Positions 35,101 through 41,707 of a DNA stretch of 64,000 bases are shown here, in pieces (within the stretch, counting starts at the first letter, position 1; every line of letters begins with the position of its first letter). The DNA is taken from assembly GCA_934591895.1 (NCBI GenBank), contig CAKTPP010000008.1, positions 1-64,000 on the forward strand, in the 5' to 3' direction. The stretch is from an uncultured Oscillospiraceae bacterium (GTDB lineage: Bacteria; Bacillota; Clostridia; Oscillospirales; Oscillospiraceae). The notes beneath the pieces are model-generated. The model was not told the DNA's origin and made no database searches. It saw nothing but the letters and a program-made list of their open reading frames with translations. Both the position numbers and the translations under genes were made by a program.

Positions 35101-35650
35101 GATAGGCGATGTTGTGGATCGTCAGCAGCGTCTGCATGCGCGACTGCATCCGGCCGGCATACTGCGTTTTCATCAGCATGGGCAGCACGGCGGTGTGCCA
35201 GTCGTTGCAGTGCAGCACCTCGGGCGTGAAGTCAAGTCTTGGCAGCGCCTCTAAGATCGCGCGGGCGAAAAAGGCGTACTGCTCGCCCTCGGCCTCGCCG
35301 CCGAGGTAAATGCGGTCTCCGAAGTAAAACTCGTTGTCCACGAGGTAGATGACGATGCCGTCGAGCAGCAGCCGCTCGATGCCGACGTACTGATGCCGCC
35401 AGCCGAGGTCAATGTAGAAATCTGTCAGATGCGTGACCTGAGCGGCGTATCTGTCCTTGATCACGCGGTGATACGGCGTGATGATGCGCGCGTCAAAGCC
35501 GAGCGCCGCAAGGCTCTTTGGCAGCGTGCCGACCACGTCCGCAAGACCGCCGGTCTTGGCCAGCGGCGCGCACTCGGCGGCTGCCAGCAGCACGCCGGGC
35601 AGGTCGCAGCGCCCCTTTTCGGCGAGCGCTGTGCGCAGTTCGGGTTTCAT
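32183..35650 (-). CDS. glycogen synthase fused to a GH13 alpha-amylase
   Basis: 1155 residues. Residues 1 to about 500 are a GT5 glycogen synthase (GlgA): ADP-glucose site KTGGLADV (32-39) and the C-terminal SSFEPCGLSQM with ETGGLRDSV. Residues about 530-610 form a beta-rich N-domain, and about 618-1155 a GH13 catalytic barrel. Its four conserved regions are present: DGVFAHT (about 753), GWRLDVADE (nucleophile, about 843), GEVWED (acid/base, about 873) and SHDVAR (about 947). Both halves look active. Start after AAGGAGGG. Lies 12 nt downstream of glgB. Confidence 0.88.
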   Translation of the reverse strand: MKPELRTALAEKGRCDLPGVLLAAAECAPLAKTGGLADVVGTLPKSLAALGFDARIITPYHRVIKDRYAAQVTHLTDFYIDLGWRHQYVGIERLLLDGIVIYLVDNEFYFGDRIYLGGEAEGEQYAFFARAILEALPRLDFTPEVLHCNDWHTAVLPMLMKTQYAGRMQSRMQTLLTIHNIAYQGKFSFEFVQDLLGIDARYYTPEFMELNGCANLLKAGCVFADHINTVSPSYAGEIRTAAYGEGLEGILNARQHQLSGILNGIDTAVFDPAHDGGITAPYSMDDMRGKAVCRAALCQELGLEIGEHTPIVAMVTRMTPQKGFDLVQCVLDELMDGEDMAFVLLGTGNAEYEDFMRSAEWRHKGRLCAYIGYDEALSHRVYAGSDFLLMPSSFEPCGLSQMIAMRYGTLPIVRETGGLRDSVQPYNRFTGEGTGFSFANFNAYELADTVRRALALYHDEHDAYLRVQRQAMVQDFSFTRSAEDYAHLYLLLLPEDTAPKHDAGDEAFRRPLGALETGAAVRLAFTDTESFVFDAAVELYGDAYSDTVAMAQTAAGFAASVTAPAAPQALRYRFRVACSDGGIRWLCAAPDGRHARLCDEPEDGWRLTVYRAGFTTPEWFRTGVMYQIFPDRFARDSSVTAQRGMEHHRRMEQTVHAHADWEEPVEWQANTPEGEYAPIDFYGGTLRGIADRLPYLQKLGVTVLYLNPIFESASNHRYDTGDYRKVDPILGTNTDFRKLCAAAGDCGIRIVLDGVFAHTGADSRYFNRFRHYPGCGAYNSSSSVYARWYDFAHYPDDYRCWWNFRDLPAVNTANPDWRKYMITGERSVVRAWLQDGASGWRLDVADELPDDVLRDLRTAAKQTDPDSVLLGEVWEDAVTKVSYGARRQYALGDALDSVMNYPLRDALIAFLTGRSTARALADLLLSQRLNYPQPLYYALMNLTASHDVARTRSALALDFDPRSRTRAQLAALDVTDAMAARGAQLQRLAAAVQFWLPGIPSIYYGDEAGMQGLCDPFNRAPLQMCDTQMLQWYAKLSAMRSAHPALQRGEVAVFAPAGDVVCILRITTDGRDAFGAEAGDEALLLAVNRAAHPVRCHVELTCPGAGLSEEARLSFVRSGYDRALECLTGERVVIRDGVAAFDLPPRSTKIYRLEN

Positions 35651-35662
35651 GGCGTCCCTCCT

Positions 35663-37558
35663 TTACCGGTTCGTGAAGGTGAAGTATACGGTCGAAAGCG
35701 GCGGCAGCGTCACGCGCGCGCGGCACGGCAGCGCGCCGAAGGGCGTGTCCTCGCTGCGGATCTCGGGCGCGTTGTGCACGCCGGAGCCGCCGAAGTCCTC
35801 CGCGTCGCTCGAGAGCAGCTCGCGCAGAACGCCGCGCTTTGGCAGACCGATGACAAAGCCGTCGTAGCGCACGGGCGTGAAGTTGCACACGCACACGACC
35901 CGGCGGCCGCTGCGCGCCGTGCGCAGAAAGGCGATGGCGCTGCGCTCGGCATCATCCACGTTCAGCCACGTGAAGCCGTCCCAGCCGTCGTCGATGTCCC
36001 AGAGCGCGCGCCGGTCGCGGTAGCAGGCGTTGAGCGCGCTGCACCAGCGCTGCATGGCTTTGTGCATGGGATAGTCAAGCAGCAGCCAGTCGAGCCCCTG
36101 CTTATAGTTCCACTCGATGAACTGTCCGAATTCCGAGCCCATGAACGTGAGCTTCTTGCCCGGATGCGCAAACTGATAGCCGTAGAGCGCGCGCAGCGCG
36201 GCAAACTTCTGCTCATACGTGCCGTACATCTTGTCGAGCATCGATTTTTTGCCGTGCACGACCTCATCGTGGGAAAACGCGAGGATGAAGTTCTCGGAAA
36301 AGGCGTACATCATCGAGAACGTCAGCTTGTCATGATGATACTTGCGGAAGTAGGGGTCGAGCTCCAGATAGTCGAGCGTGTCGTGCATAAAGCCCATGTC
36401 CCACTTGAAGCTGAAGCCGAGACCGCCGTCATAGGGCGGCTTCGTCACGCCGGGGTAGGCGGACGACTCCTCCGCGATCGTCATGCAGCCGGGCCATGCC
36501 GTGAGCAGGGTCGTGTTGAGCGTTTGCAGAAAGGCGACCGCGCCGAGATTGATGTTGCCGCCGTCGCGGTTGGGCGTCCATTCGCCGTCGCGCCGGGCAT
36601 AGTTGAGGTACAGCATCGAGGACACCGCGTCGACACGGATGCCGTCGATGTGGTAGCGGTCAAAAAACAGCATCGCCGACGAGACGAGAAAGCTCTGCAC
36701 CTCCGGCATGGCGTAGTCAAAAATGAGCGTGCCCCATTCCGGGTGCTCGGCCATGCGCGCCTCCTTGCACTCGTAGAGCCGCGTGCCGTCAAAGCGCGCG
36801 AGCCCGTGCGCGTCCTTCGGAAAGTGCGCCGGGACCCAGTCCATGATCACGCCGATGCCGGCGCGGTGGAGCGTGTCGACAAAATACATGAAGTCCTGCG
36901 GCGTGCCGTAGCGGCTGGTCGGGGCGTAGTATCCCGTCACCTGATAGCCCCATGACCCCTCGTAGGGGTATTCCGTCACGGGCAGCAGCTCCACGTGCGT
37001 GTAGTGCATCTCTCGGCAGTAGTCCGCCAATTCATCCGCGACCGAGCGGTACCACGGCAGCCCGGTCTCCGGCCGCCGCCATGAGCCGAGGTGCACCTCA
37101 TAAATGCTCATCGGCGCGCGGTACACATCGCGCGCGGCGCGGCGGCGCAGATAGCTCCGGTCGCGCCAGACGTAGCCCTCGAGCGACCAGACCTTCGACG
37201 CCGTGGCAGGCCCTGTCTCGCAGTGCACGGCAAAGGGGTCGGCCTTGAGCACCGTCTGTCCGTCTGCGCCGGTGACGGCGTATTTATACAGCGCCCCGTC
37301 GCGCAGACCGTCCACGGTCTGCACCCATGTGCCGTCTGGCAGCCGGTCCATCGGCGTTGCCGCCGCGTCCCAGCCGTTGAAGTCGCCCACGAGCGCGACG
37401 CGCTGCGCGTGCGGCGCCCAGACGGCGAAGCGGTGCTCCGTCGTGCCGGGCAGGGCGTGGCAGCCGAACGTGCGGTAGGCGTGCGCGGCCGCACCGGTGT
37501 GGAATTCCTGCAGCTCCGACTTCGTCAAAAAGCCGGGAGCGCGTCCTGTCGTATCCAT
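35663..37558 (-). CDS. glgB: 1,4-alpha-glucan branching enzyme
   Basis: 631 residues. An N-terminal CBM48 module (FAVWAPHAQRVALVGDFNGW) is followed by a GH13_8 barrel with DWVPAHFPKDAHGL (region I), GIRVDAVSSMLY (nucleophile Asp), EESSAYPGV (acid/base Glu) and FSHDEVVHGK (region IV), and a C-terminal beta domain. It makes alpha-1,6 branches in glycogen. Starts after GGAGG, first gene of glgB-GT5/GH13-patatin. No glgC or glgP is in the window. Confidence 0.95.
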   Translation of the reverse strand: MDTTGRAPGFLTKSELQEFHTGAAAHAYRTFGCHALPGTTEHRFAVWAPHAQRVALVGDFNGWDAAATPMDRLPDGTWVQTVDGLRDGALYKYAVTGADGQTVLKADPFAVHCETGPATASKVWSLEGYVWRDRSYLRRRAARDVYRAPMSIYEVHLGSWRRPETGLPWYRSVADELADYCREMHYTHVELLPVTEYPYEGSWGYQVTGYYAPTSRYGTPQDFMYFVDTLHRAGIGVIMDWVPAHFPKDAHGLARFDGTRLYECKEARMAEHPEWGTLIFDYAMPEVQSFLVSSAMLFFDRYHIDGIRVDAVSSMLYLNYARRDGEWTPNRDGGNINLGAVAFLQTLNTTLLTAWPGCMTIAEESSAYPGVTKPPYDGGLGFSFKWDMGFMHDTLDYLELDPYFRKYHHDKLTFSMMYAFSENFILAFSHDEVVHGKKSMLDKMYGTYEQKFAALRALYGYQFAHPGKKLTFMGSEFGQFIEWNYKQGLDWLLLDYPMHKAMQRWCSALNACYRDRRALWDIDDGWDGFTWLNVDDAERSAIAFLRTARSGRRVVCVCNFTPVRYDGFVIGLPKRGVLRELLSSDAEDFGGSGVHNAPEIRSEDTPFGALPCRARVTLPPLSTVYFTFTNR

Positions 37559-37591
37559 GGCGCGCCTCCAATATCTCAGTCTGATATAAAT

Positions 37592-37620
37592 ATTATACCG
37601 TGCGCGGCATGAAATTCCAA
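37592..37620 (-). promoter_or_regulatory. promoter of the glycogen operon
   Basis: Minus strand: TTGGAA, 17-bp spacer, perfect TATAAT. Confidence 0.8.
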
Positions 37621-37640
37621 CAGTTTTTTGCGCGCACGCT

Positions 37641-37669
37641 TTGACAACGCGCGCGCCGGACGCTATACT
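37641..37669 (+). promoter_or_regulatory. promoter of the glyoxalase-type gene
   Basis: TTGACA (37641-37646), 17-bp spacer, TATACT (37664-37669). Confidence 0.8.
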
Positions 37670-37702
37670 TGTGACACAGAGATTCTATTTGGGAGGCGCG
37701 GT

Positions 37703-38071
37703 ATGTTTACCTTCAATCATTTTAATTTCAATGTCCTTGATCTTGCGCGCAGCGTGCAGTTTTACCATGATGCGCTCGGTCTGGAGCCCGTGCGCACGAA
37801 GGACGCGTCCGACGGCTCGTTCCGGCTCGTGTTTCTGGGCGACGGGCACTCGCCGTTTCAGCTCGAGCTGACATGGCTGCGCGAGCGCACGCAGCCGTAT
37901 GACCTCGGCGAGGGGGAGTTTCACCTCGCGTTCACCGTGCCGGATATGGACGCCGCGCACGCCAAGCACGCGGCCATGGGCTGCATCTGCTTTGAAAATC
38001 CGGCTATGGGCATCTATTTTATAGAGGATCCGGACGGGTACTGGATTGAAATAGTAAAAGAGAAAGAATGA
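37703..38071 (+). CDS. VOC-family protein (lactoylglutathione lyase-like)
   Basis: 122 residues. Two beta-alpha-beta-beta-beta units of the vicinal-oxygen-chelate fold. The four metal ligands of glyoxalase I can be traced: His near residue 6 (FNHFNF), Glu in FQLELTW, His in GEFHLAF and Glu in YWIEIVK. It would isomerise methylglyoxal hemithioacetals. GGGAGG before ATG at 37703. Monocistronic; glycolytic by-product detoxification fits the neighbouring glycogen genes, but the thiol cofactor is unknown. Confidence 0.82.
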   Translation: MFTFNHFNFNVLDLARSVQFYHDALGLEPVRTKDASDGSFRLVFLGDGHSPFQLELTWLRERTQPYDLGEGEFHLAFTVPDMDAAHAKHAAMGCICFENPAMGIYFIEDPDGYWIEIVKEKE

Positions 38072-38108
38072 TTATATAAATTATTACGCGTATTACGCGA
38101 AAATTACG

Positions 38109-38146
38109 AAAAGAGCCTCCGGCGTTTAATCGCCAGAGGCTCTTTT
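38109..38146. terminator. bidirectional terminator
   Basis: Stem AAAAGAGCCTC-GGCG / CGCC-GAGGCTCTTTT, between convergent genes. Confidence 0.85.
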
Positions 38147-38152
38147 GTGTTC

Positions 38153-38368
38153 TCATAGCCCAACACTCCCGCCATCGGGGAAAGAAAAGCCGACTTTTGC
38201 TGTCGCGCCCAACGCATCAGCTATACGCTGCCACTCATCAACCGTAAACTTGCCAGTGTTCAGACGCTTGTTGAGAAGCTGCGGTGACCATTCCAAGCGC
38301 CGCGCAAGTTCGGAATTGCTAATCCCACAATACGCAACCGCCATTTCAATAATCTTCCGTGCAGTCAC
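38153..38368 (-). CDS. small XRE-like helix-turn-helix protein
   Basis: 71 residues from a GTG at 38368, six nt after AGGAGGT. The HTH reads SNSELARRLEWSPQLLNKRL, similar to phage and chromosomal Cro/cI-like proteins; no effector domain is attached. Its promoter (38388-38416) carries upstream the 17-nt motif also found before the XRE-S24 gene. Target unknown; autoregulation is likely at such sizes. Confidence 0.75.
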   Translation of the reverse strand: MTARKIIEMAVAYCGISNSELARRLEWSPQLLNKRLNTGKFTVDEWQRIADALGATAKVGFSFPDGGSVGL

Positions 38369-38387
38369 ATTATCACCTCCTGCGTAT

Positions 38388-38416
38388 ATAGTAAACCAAA
38401 AAGGCGAAAACATCAA
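38388..38416 (-). promoter_or_regulatory. promoter of the small HTH gene
   Basis: Minus strand: TTGATG, 17-bp spacer, TACTAT. Confidence 0.6.
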
Positions 38417-38428
38417 ATGAAAATTTTC

Positions 38429-38445
38429 AAAAATATCCGAAAAAG
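38429..38445. promoter_or_regulatory. 17-nt motif shared with the XRE-S24 promoter
   Basis: AAAAATATCCGAAAAAG, identical to 11223-11239. It lies 12 bp upstream of the -35 box of the small HTH gene. Confidence 0.35.
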
Positions 38446-38561
38446 TTAAAATAAGAGGTTAACAAGATAAACAGAATAGTTTGTAATAATGCTCGTAAGG
38501 CAGAGGGGAACCTCCGGAGGCCAGACGGAGGGGAACTTCTTAAGAAAGGACGGTGAGGTGA

Positions 38562-38639
38562 ATGAACGGGATGCAGGGCACGGCAGCGGACGGCAGCGTG
38601 CAGGACTTTGAGGTGCTCGTGTCCGCGCTCGCCGGATGA
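38562..38639 (+). CDS. possible 25-residue peptide
   Basis: ATG at 38562 with a GGTGAGG-type ribosome site directly before it, a short open frame (MNGMQGTAADG and so on, ending SALAG) and a hairpin 20 bp after the stop. No family is recognised. An upstream AT-rich stretch (TTGTAATAATG around 38480) could hold a promoter. The 38446-38561 leader has three GAGGGGAAC-like repeats. Could be a leader or signalling peptide, or chance. Confidence 0.35.
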   Translation: MNGMQGTAADGSVQDFEVLVSALAG

Positions 38640-38659
38640 TAACATGGATGAAATGACCG

Positions 38660-38690
38660 GCGCCCCGCAGATCCTTCTGCGGGGCGCGCT
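38660..38690 (+). terminator. hairpin between the peptide ORF and the SSB gene
   Basis: 12-bp stem GCGCCCCGCAGA / TCTGCGGGGCGC with TCCT loop and a weak GCTTTG tail. Confidence 0.6.
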
Positions 38691-38711
38691 TTGCCGGGGC
38701 GGTATGTGCGC

Positions 38712-39335
38712 TCAGTCGTCTGGCGGCGACAGGCGGCAGATGTCCAGCACGGACACCTCGAACGCGGTGCGCTCGACGGCACCGGTGTCCAGCACCTTGA
38801 TGTAGCTGCGGCTCTGCAGCCGCCCCTCGAGGGACACGCGCGTGCCCACGTCCCAGAGCGCGGTCTCACATGCGCGCGCACCCCAGGTGATGCACGGCAG
38901 GTAGTCGCTGCGGCCGTAGTGCCGGTTTACGGCGAGCATCAGGTCGCAGATGTCGCGCCCCATCGGCGTCGTGCGCAGGTTCGGCGGCTTGCAGAGCGTG
39001 CCGCTGAGCAGGATGAGATTGCGGTCATACGGCTCGTCACAGGGGGAAATGTCGTGCGCGAACACCGTGATGACCAGCTTTGCACCCGGCCCGCGGCGGT
39101 TATTGAACGAGCGCACATCGCCGGTCACGCACAGCCTTGCCGGTCCCTCCGGCGGCATTTCGGCCAGCAGCCGTTCGCGCACGACGACGTTCACGCGGTC
39201 GACCGTGCCCGAGAGCCGCTGTGTCTCGAGCGGGAAGGTGAAAAAGCGCTCCTGCCGGTTTTCGTGCGACAGTACGGGCGGCGCCGCCGCCGTGCCGCAG
39301 AGCTCGGCATAGTTGTTTCGTTCCAGTTCATCCAT
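38712..39335 (-). CDS. single-stranded DNA-binding protein with two OB-like halves
   Basis: 207 residues from the ATG at 39335 (GAGAGG 8 nt upstream; a GTG at 39344 is an alternative). The C-terminal half (about 105-205) is a standard SSB OB-fold with LRTTPMGRDICDLMLAVNR and ITWGARA. The N-terminal half also looks like an OB-fold (VDRVNVVVRERL, ARLCVTGDVRSF). There is no acidic DDIPF-type tail; the end is SPPDD. A tandem-OB SSB is unusual for Firmicutes housekeeping SSBs, so this may be a specialised paralogue. Confidence 0.75.
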   Translation of the reverse strand: MDELERNNYAELCGTAAAPPVLSHENRQERFFTFPLETQRLSGTVDRVNVVVRERLLAEMPPEGPARLCVTGDVRSFNNRRGPGAKLVITVFAHDISPCDEPYDRNLILLSGTLCKPPNLRTTPMGRDICDLMLAVNRHYGRSDYLPCITWGARACETALWDVGTRVSLEGRLQSRSYIKVLDTGAVERTAFEVSVLDICRLSPPDD

Positions 39336-39395
39336 GTGCTGCACCTCTCTTGTTGGGTATCACAGCCTATGTGAAGCGGACGGCAAATATGCGTC

Positions 39396-39424
39396 TTGTG
39401 CAAAGCGGCCGGACGCGGTATAAT
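39396..39424 (+). promoter_or_regulatory. promoter of deoC
   Basis: TTGTGC (39396-39401), 17-bp spacer, TATAAT (39419-39424). Confidence 0.7.
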
Positions 39425-39467
39425 ATTCTTATCAATTATCGTTGCTCATCAGAAAGGACGGACGATC

Positions 39468-40205
39468 ATGGAACTTCGAGAGATTCTTTCCCGCTGCGAT
39501 CATACGCTCCTGCGCGTGGACGCCACCGCGTCGGAGATCCGCGCCCTCTGCGATCAGGGCATGCGCTACGGCTGCGCCAGTGTGTGCATCCCGCCGTGCC
39601 ACGTCGCCGGGGCGAAAAAATATGTCGGCGACCGCCTGCGCATCTGCACGGTCATCGGCTTCCCGAACGGGTATAATACTCCGGCCGTCAAGGCGTTCGA
39701 GGCGGCGGAGGCCATCCGCAACGGCGCCGACGAGGTGGACATGGTCGTCAATCTGGCCATGGTCAAGGACGGCTGCTGGGACGATGTCGCGGCCGACATC
39801 CACGCCGTGCGCGAGGCCAGCCGCGGCTGCATTCTCAAGGTCATCATCGAGTGCTGCCTGCTGACCGAGGAGGAAAAGCGTATGCTCTGCCGCATCGTCT
39901 CCGACAGCGGCGCGGACTATATCAAGACCTCCACCGGCTTTTCCACCGGCGGCGCCACGGCGGACGATGTGCGCCTGCTGCGCGCCTGCTGCCCGCCGCA
40001 TGTGAAGGTCAAGGCCGCCGGCGGCATCGCGAGCCTTGCCGACGCGGAGGAGTTTATCCGCCTTGGCGCCGACCGGCTCGGCACGAGCCGCATCGTGAAG
40101 ATCGCCATGGCGCAGGAGCAGACTGCGCAGGAGCAGACTGCGCAGGAGCCGGACACGCAGGAGCAGACTGCGCAGGAGCCGGACACGCAGGACACGACCT
40201 ACTGA
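39468..40205 (+). CDS. deoC: deoxyribose-phosphate aldolase
   Basis: 245 residues. DeoC barrel with EVDMVVNLAM, KVIIECCLL and the Schiff-base Lys in YIKTSTGFS, plus a second Lys in VKVKAAGGI. Cleaves deoxyribose 5-phosphate into glyceraldehyde 3-phosphate and acetaldehyde. The enzyme ends near residue 214; the last about 30 residues are a Gln/Glu/Thr repeat tail (QEQTA/QEPDT units). AAAGGA before the ATG at 39468. Confidence 0.93.
   Translation: MELREILSRCDHTLLRVDATASEIRALCDQGMRYGCASVCIPPCHVAGAKKYVGDRLRICTVIGFPNGYNTPAVKAFEAAEAIRNGADEVDMVVNLAMVKDGCWDDVAADIHAVREASRGCILKVIIECCLLTEEEKRMLCRIVSDSGADYIKTSTGFSTGGATADDVRLLRACCPPHVKVKAAGGIASLADAEEFIRLGADRLGTSRIVKIAMAQEQTAQEQTAQEPDTQEQTAQEPDTQDTTY
40108..40197. 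repeat. 15-bp tandem repeat at the deoC 3' end
   Basis: About six units of a 15-bp sequence (GCGCAGGAGCAGACT and the variant with CCGGACA) encode QEQTA and QEPDT. The array keeps the frame and likely varies by slippage. Confidence 0.85.
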
Positions 40206-40290
40206 GCCGCGCATAAGCAGGGGAGCGGCACGCTGCTGCGCCGCTCCCGTGCGCTTTGACTGCATTTTTGCGCTTTGATACAGAAAATGC

Positions 40291-40319
40291 TTGACAGACC
40301 GCGTGGGGACTGCTATAGT
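40291..40319 (+). promoter_or_regulatory. promoter of the infC-rpmI-rplT operon
   Basis: TTGACA (40291-40296), 17-bp spacer, TATAGT (40314-40319). Confidence 0.85.
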
Positions 40320-40325
40320 ATAAAA

Positions 40326-40460
40326 GCTGACAACAAAGTGGGCGCCCTATGGGCTGCCTCACCCGGCCGCAAAGGCGGTCCGCGGTCAATAAAACCCGCT
40401 CCCGATGGGAGATGTATGTGTTTTATGCGCGCGGATGTGTCAGGCATCCGTGCTTTTTTG
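40326..40460 (+). promoter_or_regulatory. infC leader with attenuator (L20-leader candidate)
   Basis: About 180 nt of 5' UTR. Several stems (GTGGGC/GCCTCAC, GGCCGC/GCGGTC, GCTCCC/GGGAG) precede a clear intrinsic terminator: GCGCGGATG-N7-CATCCGTGC then TTTTTT (40429-40459), still upstream of infC. In Firmicutes such leaders let ribosomal protein L20 shut down its own operon. The L20 site itself is not proven by eye. Confidence 0.65.
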
Positions 40461-40505
40461 TTTTGGAGCGACTGCTCCCGATGCAACCAATGGAGGTGTG
40501 TTCGT

Positions 40506-41039
40506 ATCGCAACTGCAAACTACCAGATCAACGAAGAAATCCGCGACAAGGAAGTCCGTGTCATCGGCGCCGACGGTGCGCAGCTGGGCATCATGTCCTC
40601 TGCCGCTGCGCTCGAGATCGCGATCGAAAAGGATCTCGACCTCGTGAAGATCGCTCCTGGCTCGAATCCGCCGGTCTGCAAGATCATGGATTACGGCAAG
40701 TACCGTTTTGAGCAGGCCAAGCGCGAGAAAGAGGCCAGAAAGAACCAGCACGTGATCGAGGTCAAGGAGATCCGTATGTCGCCCGGCATCGGCGAGAACG
40801 ATTTCAACACCAAGCTGAAAAACGGCCAGAAGTTCCTGCAGGGCGGCGACCGCCTGAAGGTGACCATCCGCTTCCGCGGCCGTGAGATGGCGCACACCAA
40901 CATCGGCGAGCAGCTGCTGCGCGACTTTGCTGCCAAGTGCGCCGAGATCGCAAACCTCGACAAGCAGCCCAAGCTCGAGGGACGCAATATGTCTATGTTC
41001 CTGTCGCCCAAGGCGCAGAACACCAATAATAAGAAGTAA
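40506..41039 (+). CDS. infC: translation initiation factor IF-3
   Basis: 177 residues counted from an ATC codon at 40506, nine nt after GGAGG. No ATG, GTG or TTG lies between the ribosome site and the conserved INEEIRDKEVRVIGADG start of the protein, so the non-standard initiation codon used by many infC genes (AUU/AUC) is the best fit. Both IF-3 domains are present, the C-terminal one with KVTIRFRGREMAH. It prevents subunit joining and proofreads initiator tRNA; the rare start codon gives it feedback control. Confidence 0.92.
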   Translation: MATANYQINEEIRDKEVRVIGADGAQLGIMSSAAALEIAIEKDLDLVKIAPGSNPPVCKIMDYGKYRFEQAKREKEARKNQHVIEVKEIRMSPGIGENDFNTKLKNGQKFLQGGDRLKVTIRFRGREMAHTNIGEQLLRDFAAKCAEIANLDKQPKLEGRNMSMFLSPKAQNTNNKK

Positions 41040-41064
41040 GCAAACCAAGGAAGGAGCCAATACA

Positions 41065-41262
41065 ATGCCCAAACTGAAATCTCACAGTGGCGCGAAAAAG
41101 AGATTCAATCTCACCAAGAACGGCAAGGTCAAGCGTGCCCATGCGTTCAAGAGCCACATTCTCACGAAGAAGGACACCAAGCGCTGCCGTCGTCTGCGTT
41201 CCACCACTTATGCGGATGCGACTACTGAAGCGACCATCAGAAAAATGATTCCTTATAAATAA
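41065..41262 (+). CDS. rpmI: 50S ribosomal protein L35
   Basis: 65 residues; MPKLKSHSGAKKRF start and highly basic composition. AAGGAGC before ATG; 25 nt after infC, 30 nt before rplT. Confidence 0.96.
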   Translation: MPKLKSHSGAKKRFNLTKNGKVKRAHAFKSHILTKKDTKRCRRLRSTTYADATTEATIRKMIPYK

Positions 41263-41292
41263 GGATTGACCGCACAATAGGAGGAAACAACA

Positions 41293-41646
41293 ATGGCAAG
41301 AGTCAAAGGCGCGATGATGACGCGCAAACATAGAAAAAAGATTCTCGGTCTGGCTAAGGGCTACTGGGGCAACAAGTCCCGCCACTACAAGATGGCCAAC
41401 CAGCAGATGATGAAGTCCGGCCGCTATGCTTACGTCGGCCGCAAGCAGAAGAAGAGAGACTTCCGTCAGCTGTGGATCACCCGTATCAGCGCCGGCTGCA
41501 AGGCCAACGGCATGAACTACTCCACCTTTATGCACGGCCTGAAGCTGGCTGGCATCGACATGAACCGCAAGATGCTCTCCGAGACTGCGATCCATGACCC
41601 CGCTGCATTCACCGCTCTGTGCGAGCAGGCGAAGGCTGCCCTGTAA
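41293..41646 (+). CDS. rplT: 50S ribosomal protein L20
   Basis: 117 residues, standard length; MARVKGAMMTRKHRKKIL start, GYWGNKSRHY and the conserved YVGRKQKKRDFRQLW region. Binds 23S rRNA early in assembly and is the probable repressor acting on the leader at 40326. Ends the infC operon. Confidence 0.97.
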   Translation: MARVKGAMMTRKHRKKILGLAKGYWGNKSRHYKMANQQMMKSGRYAYVGRKQKKRDFRQLWITRISAGCKANGMNYSTFMHGLKLAGIDMNRKMLSETAIHDPAAFTALCEQAKAAL

Positions 41647-41659
41647 GTAAGATGCAGAC

Positions 41660-41695
41660 AAAAACCCCGCCATCCGACCGGATGGCGGGGTTTTG
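41660..41695. terminator. bidirectional terminator
   Basis: Stem AAAACCCCGCCATCCG / CGGATGGCGGGGTTTT between rplT and the convergent sortase gene. Confidence 0.88.
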
Positions 41696-41707
41696 CTGCA
41701 TTCTGGA

